Positions 11,934 to 23,159 of a stretch of DNA of 64,000 nucleotides are shown piece by piece. Numbering within the stretch: the stretch's first letter is position 1; the number at the start of each line of letters is the position of its first letter. The translations under genes were made by a program, and so were the position numbers. Origin of the DNA: Podochytrium sp. JEL0797 (taxonomy: Eukaryota; Chytridiomycota; Chytridiomycetes; Chytridiales; Chytriomycetaceae); contig JADGJG010000030.1 in NCBI GenBank assembly GCA_027596195.1, positions 1 to 64,000 on the forward strand, written 5' to 3'. Below the pieces are notes generated by a model. The model saw only the letters and a program-made list of their open reading frames with translations. It did no database searches and was not told where the DNA came from.

Positions 11934-12232
11934 TTTTCGCGAGATGTTTGCGAAAGTGAAGATTGACAATTCCAAATGGCACACTCTGAGGTTTGAGCAA
12001 TTCATTCCCTCGGGATCACCAGCCGGGATGCATCCACAACTTTCAAGTCAACATAACTGTCAAATGTGATTGACAAGATGAGAAAATTGTTGACAAGCCT
12101 TCCCTTCAGAAATTAATATGATAAACGCGATAATCTCGACACTCATTCGGATTCGGTGCGTTCTTCATTCGATCGCACACCACCACATTCAAACAAATTT
12201 AATTGCAACTAGTAGGAAAAACGAAAGATCAG
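11934..12232. other. intergenic, array members 5 to 4
   Basis: 299 bases upstream of array member 4, presumed promoter. No gene seen. Confidence 0.5.
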
Positions 12233-14284
12233 TCAGTTCTTAAAACCCAGAAGCTGTTTCCATTCTCCAAATACTCCGGTTCCAAAAATCAAAAACGTTA
12301 CAAATCCAATACACGAAGTGATGTCGGACATCGCCATTGTGACAATTCCAGGAACGAATGGCGCCGCGACTGCCGCACAGGCTGCCCGGCTGTTTCCTTT
12401 CAACACGCAAGTGTACCATTCAACGAGCCATGGCGTTTCGTTTGTCAGTGATTGAAAAACAATGCTGATTTCTAAATTGATAGACTATTTTCGTAAAATT
12501 TTTAGTAGCAAGCGGTGGAATGGCGAACGACTCACCCAAAACGATCCAAACATAACAACAATTGTAACACACAGGGCAAGGGACCTCCAGCTCTTCTCAA
12601 TGACGCTCCACATCTTCTCTTGCTGTTTCCGTTTTCTACGAGCGAGTTTGGTTGCCTCATCTTCCACGGGGCGTTGCTCTTGCTTGATTGAGAGTTTGAC
12701 TAGAAAAAAATGAGATGTGGAAAACTATTTATACAACTTGTCAATATTGGAGAATTCTTACCATTGTTCACAGACGTGTCCCGTCTCAAAAACCATTTGG
12801 GATTCGCCTCCGATACGCGATTGATGGTACTCTCACGAATGGAAGGTTCGGGCGATGGTTTGAATTTTACGGTCATGGCAGCTCCTGGAGCGCTTATCAA
12901 TTTGACCATCAGAAATCCGACGGTATAAAACGTGAGGAAGACCCCTGGCCATCCTACCGCAGCCATAGGATACAAAAGCCACTGTTTCACATGTACTTCA
13001 TCAGCCATGCACTCGAATCCATTGCTTGCAGCTGCCCCTAGCGCTGTTATCCCAATGGCTGGAATTCCAGCGTACAGAAACGAAATTGTCGCCAACATGG
13101 CATATCGATCGCTCAGCCAGTCCTTTCTCCACACTATGGTGAGATGAAGGTTCAGAATGAACACAGTGATCCAAAAGAGGAGGAACAGGGCCGAGAACGC
13201 TTGCACGAACGACTGCACGGAGCAGAAACGACTGTTGCCGTGCATGGCGGATGTGATATCGTCCAGGCACGAGGTTCGGTAGCCGTTTCCAACTTCAGGG
13301 AGTTGGAACGTGTGTAGGAGTAAAGTTCCGATTGAAAAGAAGTGCATTATCGCACCTTGGCAAATGTACATGGGAATTAAGAGAGTCGAAGGCATACAGC
13401 AAGTTCAATTTGATTACCTGGGTGTCCGCGCTTGCTTGGAAATATGCTGTATGATATCACCATGAACAGGGATCCGAGGAATGAGAGTGCCGTGAAAATT
13501 TGGTTGAGGATATTCCAAATTTCAACATCGGCTGGGTCATAAAATTGATGCATTGCTGGGCAAGGAATGCAGCTAGAATATTTATTTCAATGGTTAGATT
13601 GATGCATTTTTGGTGCTTCAAAGATTATATACCAGCCGCCGTGGCAAGATTGTCCTAACGTGAGCTGAAGAATCCGATTCGGATCGCTGTCGCTGTATGC
13701 TGGATTCTTTATCAAGAAGGACGGGCATATCATGGTATCGTTTGTTGGAGGCAGAACATCCGGAATGGTTGGAGTAACCAATGGAGCGACATATCCGAGA
13801 CAATTTGAAGATGTTTCGTATGGAACCGTCAAGCCTTGCACGTTAATATCACAATTTGGCAGCGAGCTCGTCTTTTCGAACGAAGAGAAAAGGGATTGGC
13901 ACTGTGAAACAGCGCTCTCGCAGACGGATTTGCAAGGAACTTTGAGCAGAGAATCTGGGCGTGTAAATCTTAGGTGGTTATACAAGCATGCGGTTTTTGA
14001 GGGGTCCTACTGTTTGTGCAATCCGGATACGACGCGTAACAGATCCATTCGAGATATGCGGAGACACAAGGGCGATCAGCTGGCGTGGAAGTGTTGAGCA
14101 TCAGCAGGAGGCCCAGTCCTTCGGCTTTCAGAGCGGCTTCGGTGGAAGCAATTGTGCTTGTTCCCGCCAAGTAGATGGGGTAGTTGACGAATTGAGAGCA
14201 ATATCCACTAGAATACATTTCGCACGATTGCGCTTGCACGGCGGTGGAAAGCGCGATGGGAATCGCAACCTCTCTTGGTTTCAT
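12233..14284 (-). CDS. Frizzled-like 7TM receptor, array member 5
   Basis: Exons complement(12233..12484, 12536..12699, 12762..13355, 13418..13572, 13633..13954, 14011..14284), 586 residues. The start MKPREVAIP at 14284 matches the array consensus. CRD with CEMY, GYC, RPC, WIC, PDC in exon 1 and PCKSVCE, SQC, NC, SNC in exon 2. TM3 region GNSRFCSVQSFVQAFSAL and loop-2 Cys GFECMAD are conserved. The C-terminus ends in EWKQLLGFKN, shared with members 6 and 7, so members 5-7 form a closer subgroup than members 1-4. The intron 1 donor follows A rather than the usual G (AACA/GTAGG) but is canonical GT. Intact. Confidence 0.87.
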
Positions 14285-15428
14285 GTTTTGCGAAAATTTA
14301 ATAATTTTTTACGGAACGACAGATGGACAATTCGAAAGGGCACGCGGTGATCGAGCGGAAAGCGGAAAAAATCTTGTCTTATTATGTGATCTCAATAAAT
14401 TATCAGCCGGAACGCACCCACAAAATTGCTGGTTAAATCGGACGACGCGTTCCGGCACTTCGCCAAAAATAATGAAATTCGATTTGCACAACATGCAGCA
14501 TTTTGTGCGATAAATAAAGTTCGCGCTTCAATATAAATAAAAAATACGCAGCGTTTTTATCAAATTCAGACATTAATTGTGGAACAAATTGCAACGCCAA
14601 AATGGCCCATATCGAGGAAGAGTGGTGCAATTCGCTTCAAAAATCAATATCTAAATTGGAAGAGGAAGTGAGAGGAAATCTTCGTTTCCGAACATTGATA
14701 TTGGAGAAGCAGCGACCCTTGGAAGGTATACCCGGAAAGGGATGGGTCGATTCACTGGCTTCTTCAGATATCAATATCCATAAAGGAATTGCATTAACTG
14801 TTTTAGGGCGAAAGAGGAAAGTGTTGCCCCTTTTTTTCACCCCCTTCGTCTCTCGACAGTGATAATGAAACGAAAGCGATCCTTAATATGCGTCACGGAA
14901 CACGTGAGGATCGCATCCGGCTTCAATTATCAATATCGAAAGAGGAAGGGGCGACCCCTTTTTCTTCAAGAGTGACATTGAATCGAAGCCAAGAACCCCT
15001 TTGGGTTGGGACAGGTTTCGATTCAGATGTCAATATTCAAGAAGAAGGAGGAGGAGAGTGATGGGGCAAAGAGGAGAAGGGGAAGTGAATGATTTTGGTT
15101 TTTGAGTTGTGAGGAAGGATTTCGAGGCGGGGTTCGTCGCGTTTTATACTGCTGTTTATTTGTCAGGGTCTCACCCGAAGGGCCTGGGAAGAGGGGGGTT
15201 TCGGATCAGTTTCGGAGGGGAAGGGGTGGTGGGAATTTCTTCCTTTTTCTCCCTTGAGAAACTGACAAGAAAAGTGAAGTGATTTGCTTTGACTTGTGTC
15301 GTGTTGTGGCAGTGCCTGGCGCGTGTTGGGAGATTTGCGGATATTTGCCAAGGCGGCGTTGCTGCGGAACCAATCAAACTTTTTGTGCCATTTCGCCGAC
15401 CATCAGTCAACGCGAGTCAAGACCATTC
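14285..15428. other. 1.1-kb intergenic region with degenerate AT/GA-rich repeats
   Basis: Divergent spacer between receptor member 5 and the F-box/LRR gene, presumably holding both promoters. Between about 14,640 and 15,060 the phrase TCAATAT(C/T) followed by AAGAGGAAG- or GAAGAAG-like sequence recurs four times at uneven spacing, which may be decayed tandem repeats. A short open frame at 14602-14862 (86 codons) overlaps the first two of these and has no family I recognise; I do not call it a gene. Confidence 0.4.
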
Positions 15429-16472
15429 ATGCTCCAACAGACACTCCCCGAACTTGTGCATCTCATCTTCCAATGGCTCGAACCCGAAGACATCCAAAGC
15501 CTTGCTGTTCTCTGCAGACACATCCGCCAGTGTCTTTTGGATCCCTACTTTGCAAGACTCCATCTCCACACGCTGCTGGGAGATGTGCGAGGGGATACGT
15601 GCTGTCTCGGGGAGGACATAAATGTGTTGCAATTGGAGGATCGCAGATGGTTTCACTGGCCTCGCAATCACCAGGAATCATATGCTGCGCGCCGCTTCGG
15701 CAACCCCGTCAAGCTCTCGTGGTCTCGCCAAAACCTCTCGGCTGCCATTCCACCTGCCATTTCGAGACTCTCGGAACTCGTCAACCTCAATCTTGCGTAT
15801 AACAACCTCACAGGCGGAATCCCGCTTTCCATGTGCACCCTGGTCAATCTCCAAACTTTGCATCTGCACGACAATCAATTGGTGGGTCCAATTCCGTCCC
15901 AGATTGCCGGGTTGACGAGTCTACAGGAGATGTATCTCCACAATAATTTGATTGGAGGAGAGATTCCGTTCGAGATTGGCAATCTTGGGTGCTTGGAAGT
16001 GTTGAGTCTCGGGAATAACGCGTTGGAGGGTGAGCTTCCCGCGTCCTTGGCAGGGTTTATGAATCTGAAGGTGCTCTCTGTGCATGACAATCGGCTGAGT
16101 GGGTCTCTTCCGATCGAGATGACTCTGTTAGAGGAGTTGTGCGATTTGTATTTGTACAATAACGCGTTTACGGGGGAAATTCCAACGAATATCGGACAGT
16201 TGCAGTCTCTCAGGCAGTTGTATGCCCACGGAAATCAGTTATCGGGAGCGATTCCTGCGAGTCTGGGATTTTTGGGAATGTTGCGCGGGTTGCGGTTGAG
16301 TGACAATTTGTTGAGTGGCAAGATTCCGGTTGAGTTTGCACTGTTGGATTTGAATTTGTTGGATTTGCAGCGTAATTTGTTTGAGGTTCAAGTGGAAGGG
16401 ACGACAGGGAGTGTTTTGAATGAGAATGCGAGGATGAGAGATTTGTTGGAGAGGCAGGGGTTCTCGTGTTAA
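15429..16472 (+). CDS. F-box protein with plant-type leucine-rich repeats
   Basis: Single exon. ATG at 15429 is preferred because the F-box starts four residues later: LPELVHLIFQWLEPEDIQSL, then a Cys/His-rich helix and DPYFARLHL. An in-frame ATG at 15279 would add 50 unremarkable residues. After a linker (PYAARRFGNPVKLSWSRQNL) come about eight LRRs of the pattern LxxLxxLxLxxNxLxGxIPxx, for example LNLAYNNLTGGIP and LHLHDNQLVGPIP, ending in KIPVEFALLDLNLLDLQRNL. Family knowledge: F-box proteins bind Skp1 in SCF ubiquitin ligases and use LRRs for substrate choice. The GxIP repeat subtype is the one dominant in plant receptors. It lies inside the receptor array, on the opposite strand to members 1-5. 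A truncated copy and a tail remnant lie at 21,550-22,090 and 23,246-23,360. Confidence 0.8.
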   Translation: MLQQTLPELVHLIFQWLEPEDIQSLAVLCRHIRQCLLDPYFARLHLHTLLGDVRGDTCCLGEDINVLQLEDRRWFHWPRNHQESYAARRFGNPVKLSWSRQNLSAAIPPAISRLSELVNLNLAYNNLTGGIPLSMCTLVNLQTLHLHDNQLVGPIPSQIAGLTSLQEMYLHNNLIGGEIPFEIGNLGCLEVLSLGNNALEGELPASLAGFMNLKVLSVHDNRLSGSLPIEMTLLEELCDLYLYNNAFTGEIPTNIGQLQSLRQLYAHGNQLSGAIPASLGFLGMLRGLRLSDNLLSGKIPVEFALLDLNLLDLQRNLFEVQVEGTTGSVLNENARMRDLLERQGFSC

Positions 16473-16534
16473 AAAATAATTTGAGAGAATAACGTGTCAA
16501 TTTTGACGAGTCTGATTTGAAAACTAGAAAATTT

Positions 16535-16602
16535 TGACAGCTTGACCGATGGCTTGACCTTGGCTGAAGATCTTCGACTTCGGAGGCTTGACCGAGTCCT
16601 AA
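16535..16602 (+). pseudogene. relic of the 5' end of a bHLH gene
   Basis: Just downstream of the intact LRR gene, 16567-16602 reads KIFDFGGLTES then stop. This matches the N-terminal SIFDFGGLTES of the bHLH gene at 22,229. The preceding bases (TTTTGACAGCTTGACCGATGGCTTG-like) match the leader of that gene at 22,170-22,200. It is a leftover of an LRR-bHLH pairing from which the rest of the bHLH gene was lost. Confidence 0.7.
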
Positions 16603-16711
16603 AGATTACATGATATGATGCGATTATTTTCGCTTTCCGATCGATTACAATAAAGATTTCACCGGGGGCATTTTCGAATTGTCACCTAACTTTCTCAAAT
16701 TTCTCCCCGAA

Positions 16712-18767
16712 ATGCAGCCAAGTCAGATCGTGATTACCATCGCGCTTTCCACCGCCGTGCACGCGCAATCGTGCACAACATATACAGGAGGATACTGCTC
16801 TCAATTCGTCAACTATCCCATCTATTTGGCGGAGACAAACACAATCGCGTCCACCGAAGTCGCGATGAAAGCCGGAGGTTTGGACCTCCTCCTGATGCTC
16901 AACACTTCCACGCCCGCTGATCGCCCTTGTGTCTCCGCATATCTCGAATGGATATGTTACGCATCTTATCCTGCTTGCGAAAACGGTAGGACCCCTAAAA
17001 AGCCACACTCCCGTATCACCTAAAGATTTACACTCCCAGATGCAGTTCTCAAAGTTCCTTGCAAATCTGTGTGCGAGAGCGCTGTTTCACAGTGTCAATC
17101 GCTCTTTACTTTATTCGGAAAGACGAGCTCGCTTCCGAACTGCAATAATAACGTGCAGGGCTTGACAGTTCCGTACGACACATCTTCAAATTGTCTCGGA
17201 TATGTCGCTCCCTCGGTCACTCCGACCATTCCGGCTGTACCACCTGCAATCAACCATACCATGACGTGCCCTTCCTTCTTGATCAAGAATCCAGCGTACA
17301 ATGACAGCAATCCAGGCCAAATTCTTCCTTCCACGTTGGGACAATCCTGCAACGGTGGCTGGTACCTATATAAACTTTGAAGCACCGAAAATGCAACAAT
17401 CTAACCATTAAGTTATTCCAGCTGCATTCCTTGCCCAGCAATGCATCAATTTTATGACCCAGCCAATGTTGATATTTGGAGTGTCCTCAACCAAATTTTC
17501 ACTGTTCTTTCCTTTGTCGGATCCATGGTCATGGTGATTTCGCACAGCATCTTTCCAAGCAAGCGCGGACACCCAGGTAATTTAATTTGAGCCCGTCCAA
17601 GCAAATCTCTTATTTTTCTTTCGTTGGATTTTTTTTAAATTAAGGCGCGATCCTACTCTTCTTTTCCATCGGAACATTACTCCTACATGGCTTTCATCTT
17701 CCTGAGATTGGCAACGGTTATCGCACCTCGTGCATCGACGAAATCACGTCCGCCATGCACGGCAACAGTCCCTTTTGCACAGTGCAGTCGTTTGTGCAGG
17801 CCTTCTCGTCCCTGTACCTCACCTTTTGGATTAACATGTTCATTCTGAACCTCCACCTCACAATTGTGTGGAGAAAGGACTGGTTAAGCGAGCGATACGC
17901 CATGTTAGGAACAACCGCGTTTCTGTATGCTGGAGTTCCTGCGATCGGGTTGACCGCCCTAGGGACTGCGGCAAATTCTGGATTTTCATGTATGGCGGAT
18001 GGAGATTATGTGAAACAGTGGCTTTTGTATCCTATGGCTGCGGTGGGATGGCCAGGCGTCTTCCTCACGTTTTATACCGTCGGGTTTCTTGTGGTTCAAT
18101 TGATGAGTGCTCCTGGAGCTGGGTCTAGCGCAAAATGTAAACCAAACGCTGAATCTCCCATTCGTGCCAGTACCCAAAATCGAGTATCGGAGGCGAATGG
18201 CAAATGGCTTTTGAAACGGGACACTTCTGCTGTGAACAATGGTAAGAATACTGAGAGAGTTTTTTTTATATAATCGATCAATATTTTGCAGTCCAAATCC
18301 CAATCAAGAACGATCAATCTTCCGTGGAAGACGACGCGATCAAACTCGCTCGCAGACGCAAAAATCATCAAGAGAGGATGTGGAGCTTTATTCTCAAGAG
18401 TTGGAGGTCCCTTGCCCTTTGTGTTGCAATTGTGGTTATGTTTGGATCGTTTTGGGTGAGCCGTCGCGCCTTTTCTCCCTTCTCTTTCAGCTAAATTTTT
18501 TTTGCGCACTACAAGTCCATCAATCTCAAAATCAGCATTGTGTTTCAATCAGTGACAAAAGAAACACCATGGCTCGTGGAATGGTACACTTGCGCATTGC
18601 AAGGAAACAGCCGGGCAGCCTGTGCGAAAGTCGCGGCTCCATTTATTCCCAGCGTTGTCACAATGGCGATGTCCGACATCACTTCGTGTCTTGGATTTGT
18701 GACGTTTTTGATTTTTGGAACCGGATTGTATGCAGAATGGAAACAGCTTCTGGGGTGCAAGAACTGA
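16712..18767 (+). CDS. Frizzled-like 7TM receptor, array member 6 (opposite orientation)
   Basis: The only member on the plus strand. Exons 16712..16985, 17040..17361, 17422..17576, 17645..18241, 18292..18455 and 18516..18767 sum to 588 codons (587 residues). The start MQPSQIVITIALS at 16712 keeps the signal peptide. CRD cysteines, CIPCPAMHQFYDP linker, TM1-TM7, loop-2 FSCMAD and tail EWKQLLGCKN are all present. TM1 reads TVLSFVGSMVMVISHSIF, the most diverged of the array. Exon sizes match member 5 apart from 3 extra bases in exon 4. It is convergent with member 7 and starts 240 bases after the LRR gene, so an inversion or inverted duplication separated it from the minus-strand block. Confidence 0.87.
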
Positions 18768-19307
18768 CTAATGGATTGATTGTGATTTGTTCTTTTCTCT
18801 TTCGAGTTTAAACAATTAAAATTGTTTTCATGTGCGGAAGCACGATATAATGGGCGCGATTCGTGTTGACTCCGAATTAGGGATAACTGACGCAATTTTC
18901 TCCTTCAAGGGGACATATTAATTGGCAATTGCGAAAGCAAATTCACCAAAACCAATGAACGTCAAGACTAACGCGTTTATTGGATTAAGTTGGTTCAATT
19001 TGGAAAAATAGTGAGGCTTGCGATCAATATTGAGGCTCGTCATAAATTGATCTCATCTATTTTGAGGTGAAGGGGAAGAAGTGGCCGCATCACGGCTGGC
19101 GATCAAGGTGATCACGAAGTAACGAGTCGCAGAATTCTAGCCTATGTATGGTTCCGAACCCCCCTTCCTTCTTCGGCCGCAATTTTTAAATGCCTAAAAT
19201 TCTTTCTCCCCAAATCAAAATAACGACGATTTGATCGTGCTGCAAATCGAACAATTTTATTTGATTAAACCCGAGAGAAAAAGAACGAAAAAAAGTTTAT
19301 CCATCAA
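18768..19307. other. intergenic between convergent receptors 6 and 7
   Basis: 540 bases between two stop codons facing each other. It should contain both 3' ends. No gene or strong hairpin recognised. Confidence 0.5.
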
Positions 19308-21363
19308 TCAGTTCTTGAAACCCAGAAGCTGTTTCCATTCACCGCACACTCCAGTACCAAAAATCAAAAATGTTACAAATCCAATACACGAAGTAATGTC
19401 GGAAAATGCCATTGTGACAACGCTGGGAATAAATGGTGCCGCAACTTCCGCACAGGCCGCCCGGCTGTTTCCACGCAACGCGCAAGAATACCATTCCACG
19501 AGCCATGGAGTTTCTTTTGTAAGTGATTGAAATACAAAGCTGATTTGTAACTTGATGGACTTGCAGTGTGTAAAATTAATTCAGTAAAAGAGAAGGGAGA
19601 AAGGCGAACGACTCACCCAAAACGATATAAACATAACAACAATTGTCATGCACAGGGCAAGTGACCTCCAGCTCTTCTCAATGACGCTCCACATCTTCTC
19701 TCGTTGTTTCCTGTTTCTGCGAGCGAGTTTGGTTGCCTCATCTACCACGGGAGGTTGTTCTTTCTTGATTGAGAGTTTGACTGAAAAAATAATCAGAAAA
19801 ACTATATATACACCTTGCCAATATCGGAAACGGGAGAATTCTAACCATTGTTTACAGAATTGTCCGATTTTAAAACCCATTTGCCATTCGCCTCCGATAT
19901 CCGATTTTGGGAACTCGCACAAACAGAAAGATCAGAGGTTGGTTTGAATTTGGCGGTAGTGGCAGCTCCAGGAGCACTCATCAATTTGACCACAAGAAAG
20001 CCGACGGTATACAGAGTGAGGAATACCCCAGGCCATCCAACCGCGGCCATGGGATACAGCATCCACTCCTTCGCATCCTCTCCATCCGCCATGCACTCAA
20101 ATCCATTGCTTGCAGCAGCCCCGAGTGCTGTTAACCCAATCGCCGGAATTCCAGCGTACAGCACCCCTGCTGTTCCCAAAACGGCATATCGATCGCTCAG
20201 CCAGTCCTTTCTCCACACAATTGTAAGGTGGAGGTTCAGAATGAACATGGTGATCCAAAAGAGGAGGAACAGAGCAGAGAATGCCTGCATAAACGACTGC
20301 ACTGTGCAGAAGGGACTGTTGCCGTGCATGGCGGATGTAATGTTGTCAAGACACGAGGTACGGTATCCGTTGCCAATCTCGTGGAGATGAAATGCGTGTA
20401 GTAGTAATGTTCCGATTGAAAAAAAGAGTAAGATTGGACCTTGATTGAAAAAATCAAACGTGCAATAATAAGCGATTTGCCAAGTTGGGTTCAATTAAGT
20501 TACCTGGGTGTCCGCGCTTGCTTGGGAATATGCTGTATGATATCACCATGAACAAGGATCCGAGAAACGAGAGTGCGGTGAAAACTTGATTCAGGGTACC
20601 CCAGATGCCGACCTCGGCGGGGTCATAAAATTGATGCAGTGCTGGACAAGGAATGCAACTGGAATATTTCAATGGTTAGATTTTTGCATTTCGGTGCTTC
20701 AAAGTTTATATACCAGCCGCCGTGGCAAGATTGTCCTAACGTGGGCCGAAGAATCCGATTCGGATCGCTGTCGCTGTACGCTGGATTCTTTATCAAGAAG
20801 GACGGGCATATCATGGTATCATTCTTTGGAGGTGGTAGAGGCGGAGTTGTGGGTTTAGCCGAGGGGGCGACATATCCGAGACAATTTGAAGATGTTCCGT
20901 AGAGAGCCGTCAAGCCTTGCACGTTTTTATCACAATTTGGCAGCGAGCTCGTCTTTCCGAATAAAGAGAAAAGGGATTGGCACTGTGAAACAGCTCTCTC
21001 GCACACAGATTTGCAAGGAACTTTGAGAACGGAATCTGGGCGTGTAAATCTTTAGGTGCTACGGGAGTGTGGCTTTTTAGGGGTCCTACCGTTTTCGCAA
21101 TCAGGATAAGACGCGTAACAGATCCATTCGAGATATGCGGAGACACAAGGGCGATCAGCGGGCGTGGAAGTGTTGAGCATCAGAAGGAGGTCCAGTCCTC
21201 CAGCTTTCAGCGTGGCTTCAGTCGACGTGATTGTGTTTGGCTCCGACAAGTAGATGGGATAGTTGATGAATCGGGAACAGTATCCACTGGTATACTCTTC
21301 GCATGATTGTGCATACACGGGGCTAGAGAACGCGATAGTAATCAGGATCTGAAATGGCTTCAT
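19308..21363 (-). CDS. Frizzled-like 7TM receptor, array member 7
   Basis: Exons complement(19308..19559, 19617..19780, 19846..20439, 20504..20658, 20714..21035, 21090..21363), 586 residues, exon sizes identical to member 5. Signal peptide MKPFQILITIAFSSPVYA. CRD intact; the usual VPYGTSSN before the last CRD cysteine is ALYGTSSN. One CRD-flanking motif has CERAVSQC rather than CESAVSQC. Intron 4 uses the donor GTTAGA. C-terminal EWKQLLGFKN is shared with member 5. This is the distal end of the array on this side; the next gene downstream on the map is the truncated LRR copy. Confidence 0.87.
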
Positions 21364-21549
21364 TATTGCGAAGAAATTTGCGAGATTGACAATTCAAAAT
21401 GGGACGCGGCGATCGAGCGGAAAACGGCAAGAATCTTATCTGATGAGGCGATCTTACACCAAGTCGTGCGCGACGATATAAGCCTGTGAGCCCTGAATTG
21501 ATTCAAAAACTCGCTATATTCTTTAAATACTTCTTCCTCTTATTACTGG

Positions 21550-22090
21550 AGGTCCTCTACTGTCGCGAGCACGACATCAATTCGCTGCAATTGGCCGATC
21601 GCAGATGTTTTCACTGGCCTCGCAATCAAAAGGAACCATATGCTGCGCGCCGCTTCGGCAACCCCGTCAAGCTCTCGTGGTCTCGCCAATACCTCTCGGG
21701 TGCCATTTCATCTGTCATTTCGAGACTCTCGGAACTAGTCAACCTCAATCTTGCGTACGACAACCTCACAGGCGGAATCCCCGCTTCCATGTATACCCTG
21801 GTCAACCTCCAAACTTTGCATCTACACGACAATCAATTGGTGGGTCCAATTCCGTCCCAGATTGCCGGGTTGACGAGTCTACAGGAGATGTATCTCCACA
21901 ATAATTTGATTGGAGGAGAGATTCCGTTCGCGGTTGAGTGACAATTAAAAATTCCGGTGGAGTTCGGACTGTTGGATTTGATTGCAGCGCTATTTGTTTG
22001 AGGTTCAGGTTGAAGGGATGATGGGGAGTGTTTTGAGTGAGAATGCGAGGAGGAGAGATTTGTTGGAGAGGCAGGTGTTCTCATCCTTAT
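21550..22090 (+). pseudogene. truncated copy of the F-box/LRR gene
   Basis: Strongly similar to the intact gene from DINSLQLADRRCFHWPRN through the second and third LRRs to LIGGEIPF, then an abrupt jump to AVE and stop. The following bases match the region after RLSDN of the intact gene (PVEFGLLDL, then the VQVEGTTGSVL and RQGFSC end) but out of frame. The F-box exon sequence is missing and an internal block of about four repeats is deleted. No functional start is evident. It sits just upstream of bHLH copy 1. Confidence 0.8.
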
Positions 22091-22228
22091 ATAGGTTAAG
22101 GAGAATATCGCCGAGTCTGATTTTGAAAAATCGCGCCTTGCGGCATGGGTAATGACACCATCGAAATTTTTTGACAGCATGACCGATGGCTTGGCAGCGA
22201 AAATTGAAAATTCAAAAAGCAGCCAATT

Positions 22229-22888
22229 ATGGACGCAAACTCCTTTGGCATTGATCGCTTCTTCGTGGCTACTCTGAGCGCTCCAGTAGTGCAGGGATAC
22301 GCATACGACTTTGAGTCGATCTTTGACTTTGGGGGCTTGACCGAGTCCGCTCCCCACTTTCACGTTGACAACCCCGCCATGTTTGCAGCAGGTGAATTCG
22401 GGATGAGCCTATCGACCTTGGCTGTGACGGATCACTCTGTTCGTCAAGAATCTGCAGTCAGCTCGGAGGAGTCCGAAATCGTGCCTGGTTCACACCAAGA
22501 ATACAACCAACCGGAATCCATCTCGATAGAAACTCGAAACCTCATCAACGGAGCTCCATTCGCAGTGCCAGCAGCGTTACAACTGACACGCGCCATATCT
22601 CTTCCACTCAATACTTCGACCCGTCGATTCCCCGAACTCATTACGCGCGTGCATCGCGACTCTGAAAAAATGCGGCGAGATTCGCTGAAGCAAGGGTTTG
22701 AGAGAATGAAGCTGTTGTTGCCGCAGAGTGTGCTTACTGGGCGCAAGAATTGGAGTCAGAGCCTATTGTTGTGGGCGGGTGTTGAGTACATTGAGCAGTT
22801 GCAGGAGGAAAAGAAGGTGAGGGAGCGGGAGGTGAGAAGGTTGAAGGAAGTTGTAAGGAGGCTTGGAGGGGGTGAAGTGGGAAGTTGA
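22229..22888 (+). CDS. bHLH transcription factor, copy 1
   Basis: Single exon, 219 residues, starting MDANSFGIDRFF. The acidic/hydrophobic N-terminus (YDFESIFDFGGLTES) could be an activation region (inference). The C-terminal 75 residues form a basic helix-loop-helix: HRDSEKMRRDSLKQGFERM, loop around PQSVLTGRKNWSQ, helix 2 LLLWAGVEYIEQL, then a charged coiled coil EEKKVREREVRRLKEVVRRL. Family knowledge: such proteins dimerise and bind E-box DNA; the basic region here has an H-x3-E-x3-R spacing of the usual type. Nearly identical bHLH region to copy 2 at 23,515, with a more diverged N-terminus, so it is a tandem duplicate. Confidence 0.85.
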   Translation: MDANSFGIDRFFVATLSAPVVQGYAYDFESIFDFGGLTESAPHFHVDNPAMFAAGEFGMSLSTLAVTDHSVRQESAVSSEESEIVPGSHQEYNQPESISIETRNLINGAPFAVPAALQLTRAISLPLNTSTRRFPELITRVHRDSEKMRRDSLKQGFERMKLLLPQSVLTGRKNWSQSLLLWAGVEYIEQLQEEKKVREREVRRLKEVVRRLGGGEVGS

Positions 22889-23159
22889 GGGAAATAAAAT
22901 GCATATACAATTCGCCAACAATAAATCTCGGGTTGTCGAGCAGGAGTTCCGGCCGTGGCTGTTGTGTGTCTACTATTTTGTTTGTGAGTGTGATGGGACC
23001 AAGGTGTGGCGGCAAGCTGGAGGTACAAAATTTCTTGGCAACTGAATCACTCACTTTCTCTTTACTGTGCTATACACAAAACCTGATTATTTTATTGCCA
23101 TCAGAAAAAGAAATCCACCGATGAAAAGAATTAAATAACAAAGAATCCAAACGAGCATC

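Noticed and set aside
14602..14862. 86-codon frame as a gene
   Set aside because: Overlaps degenerate repeats, no homologue recognised and no intron or paralogue support.
15279..15428. Upstream extension of the F-box/LRR gene
   Set aside because: Open and with an ATG, but the 50 residues have no pattern and the F-box begins just after the ATG at 15,429.
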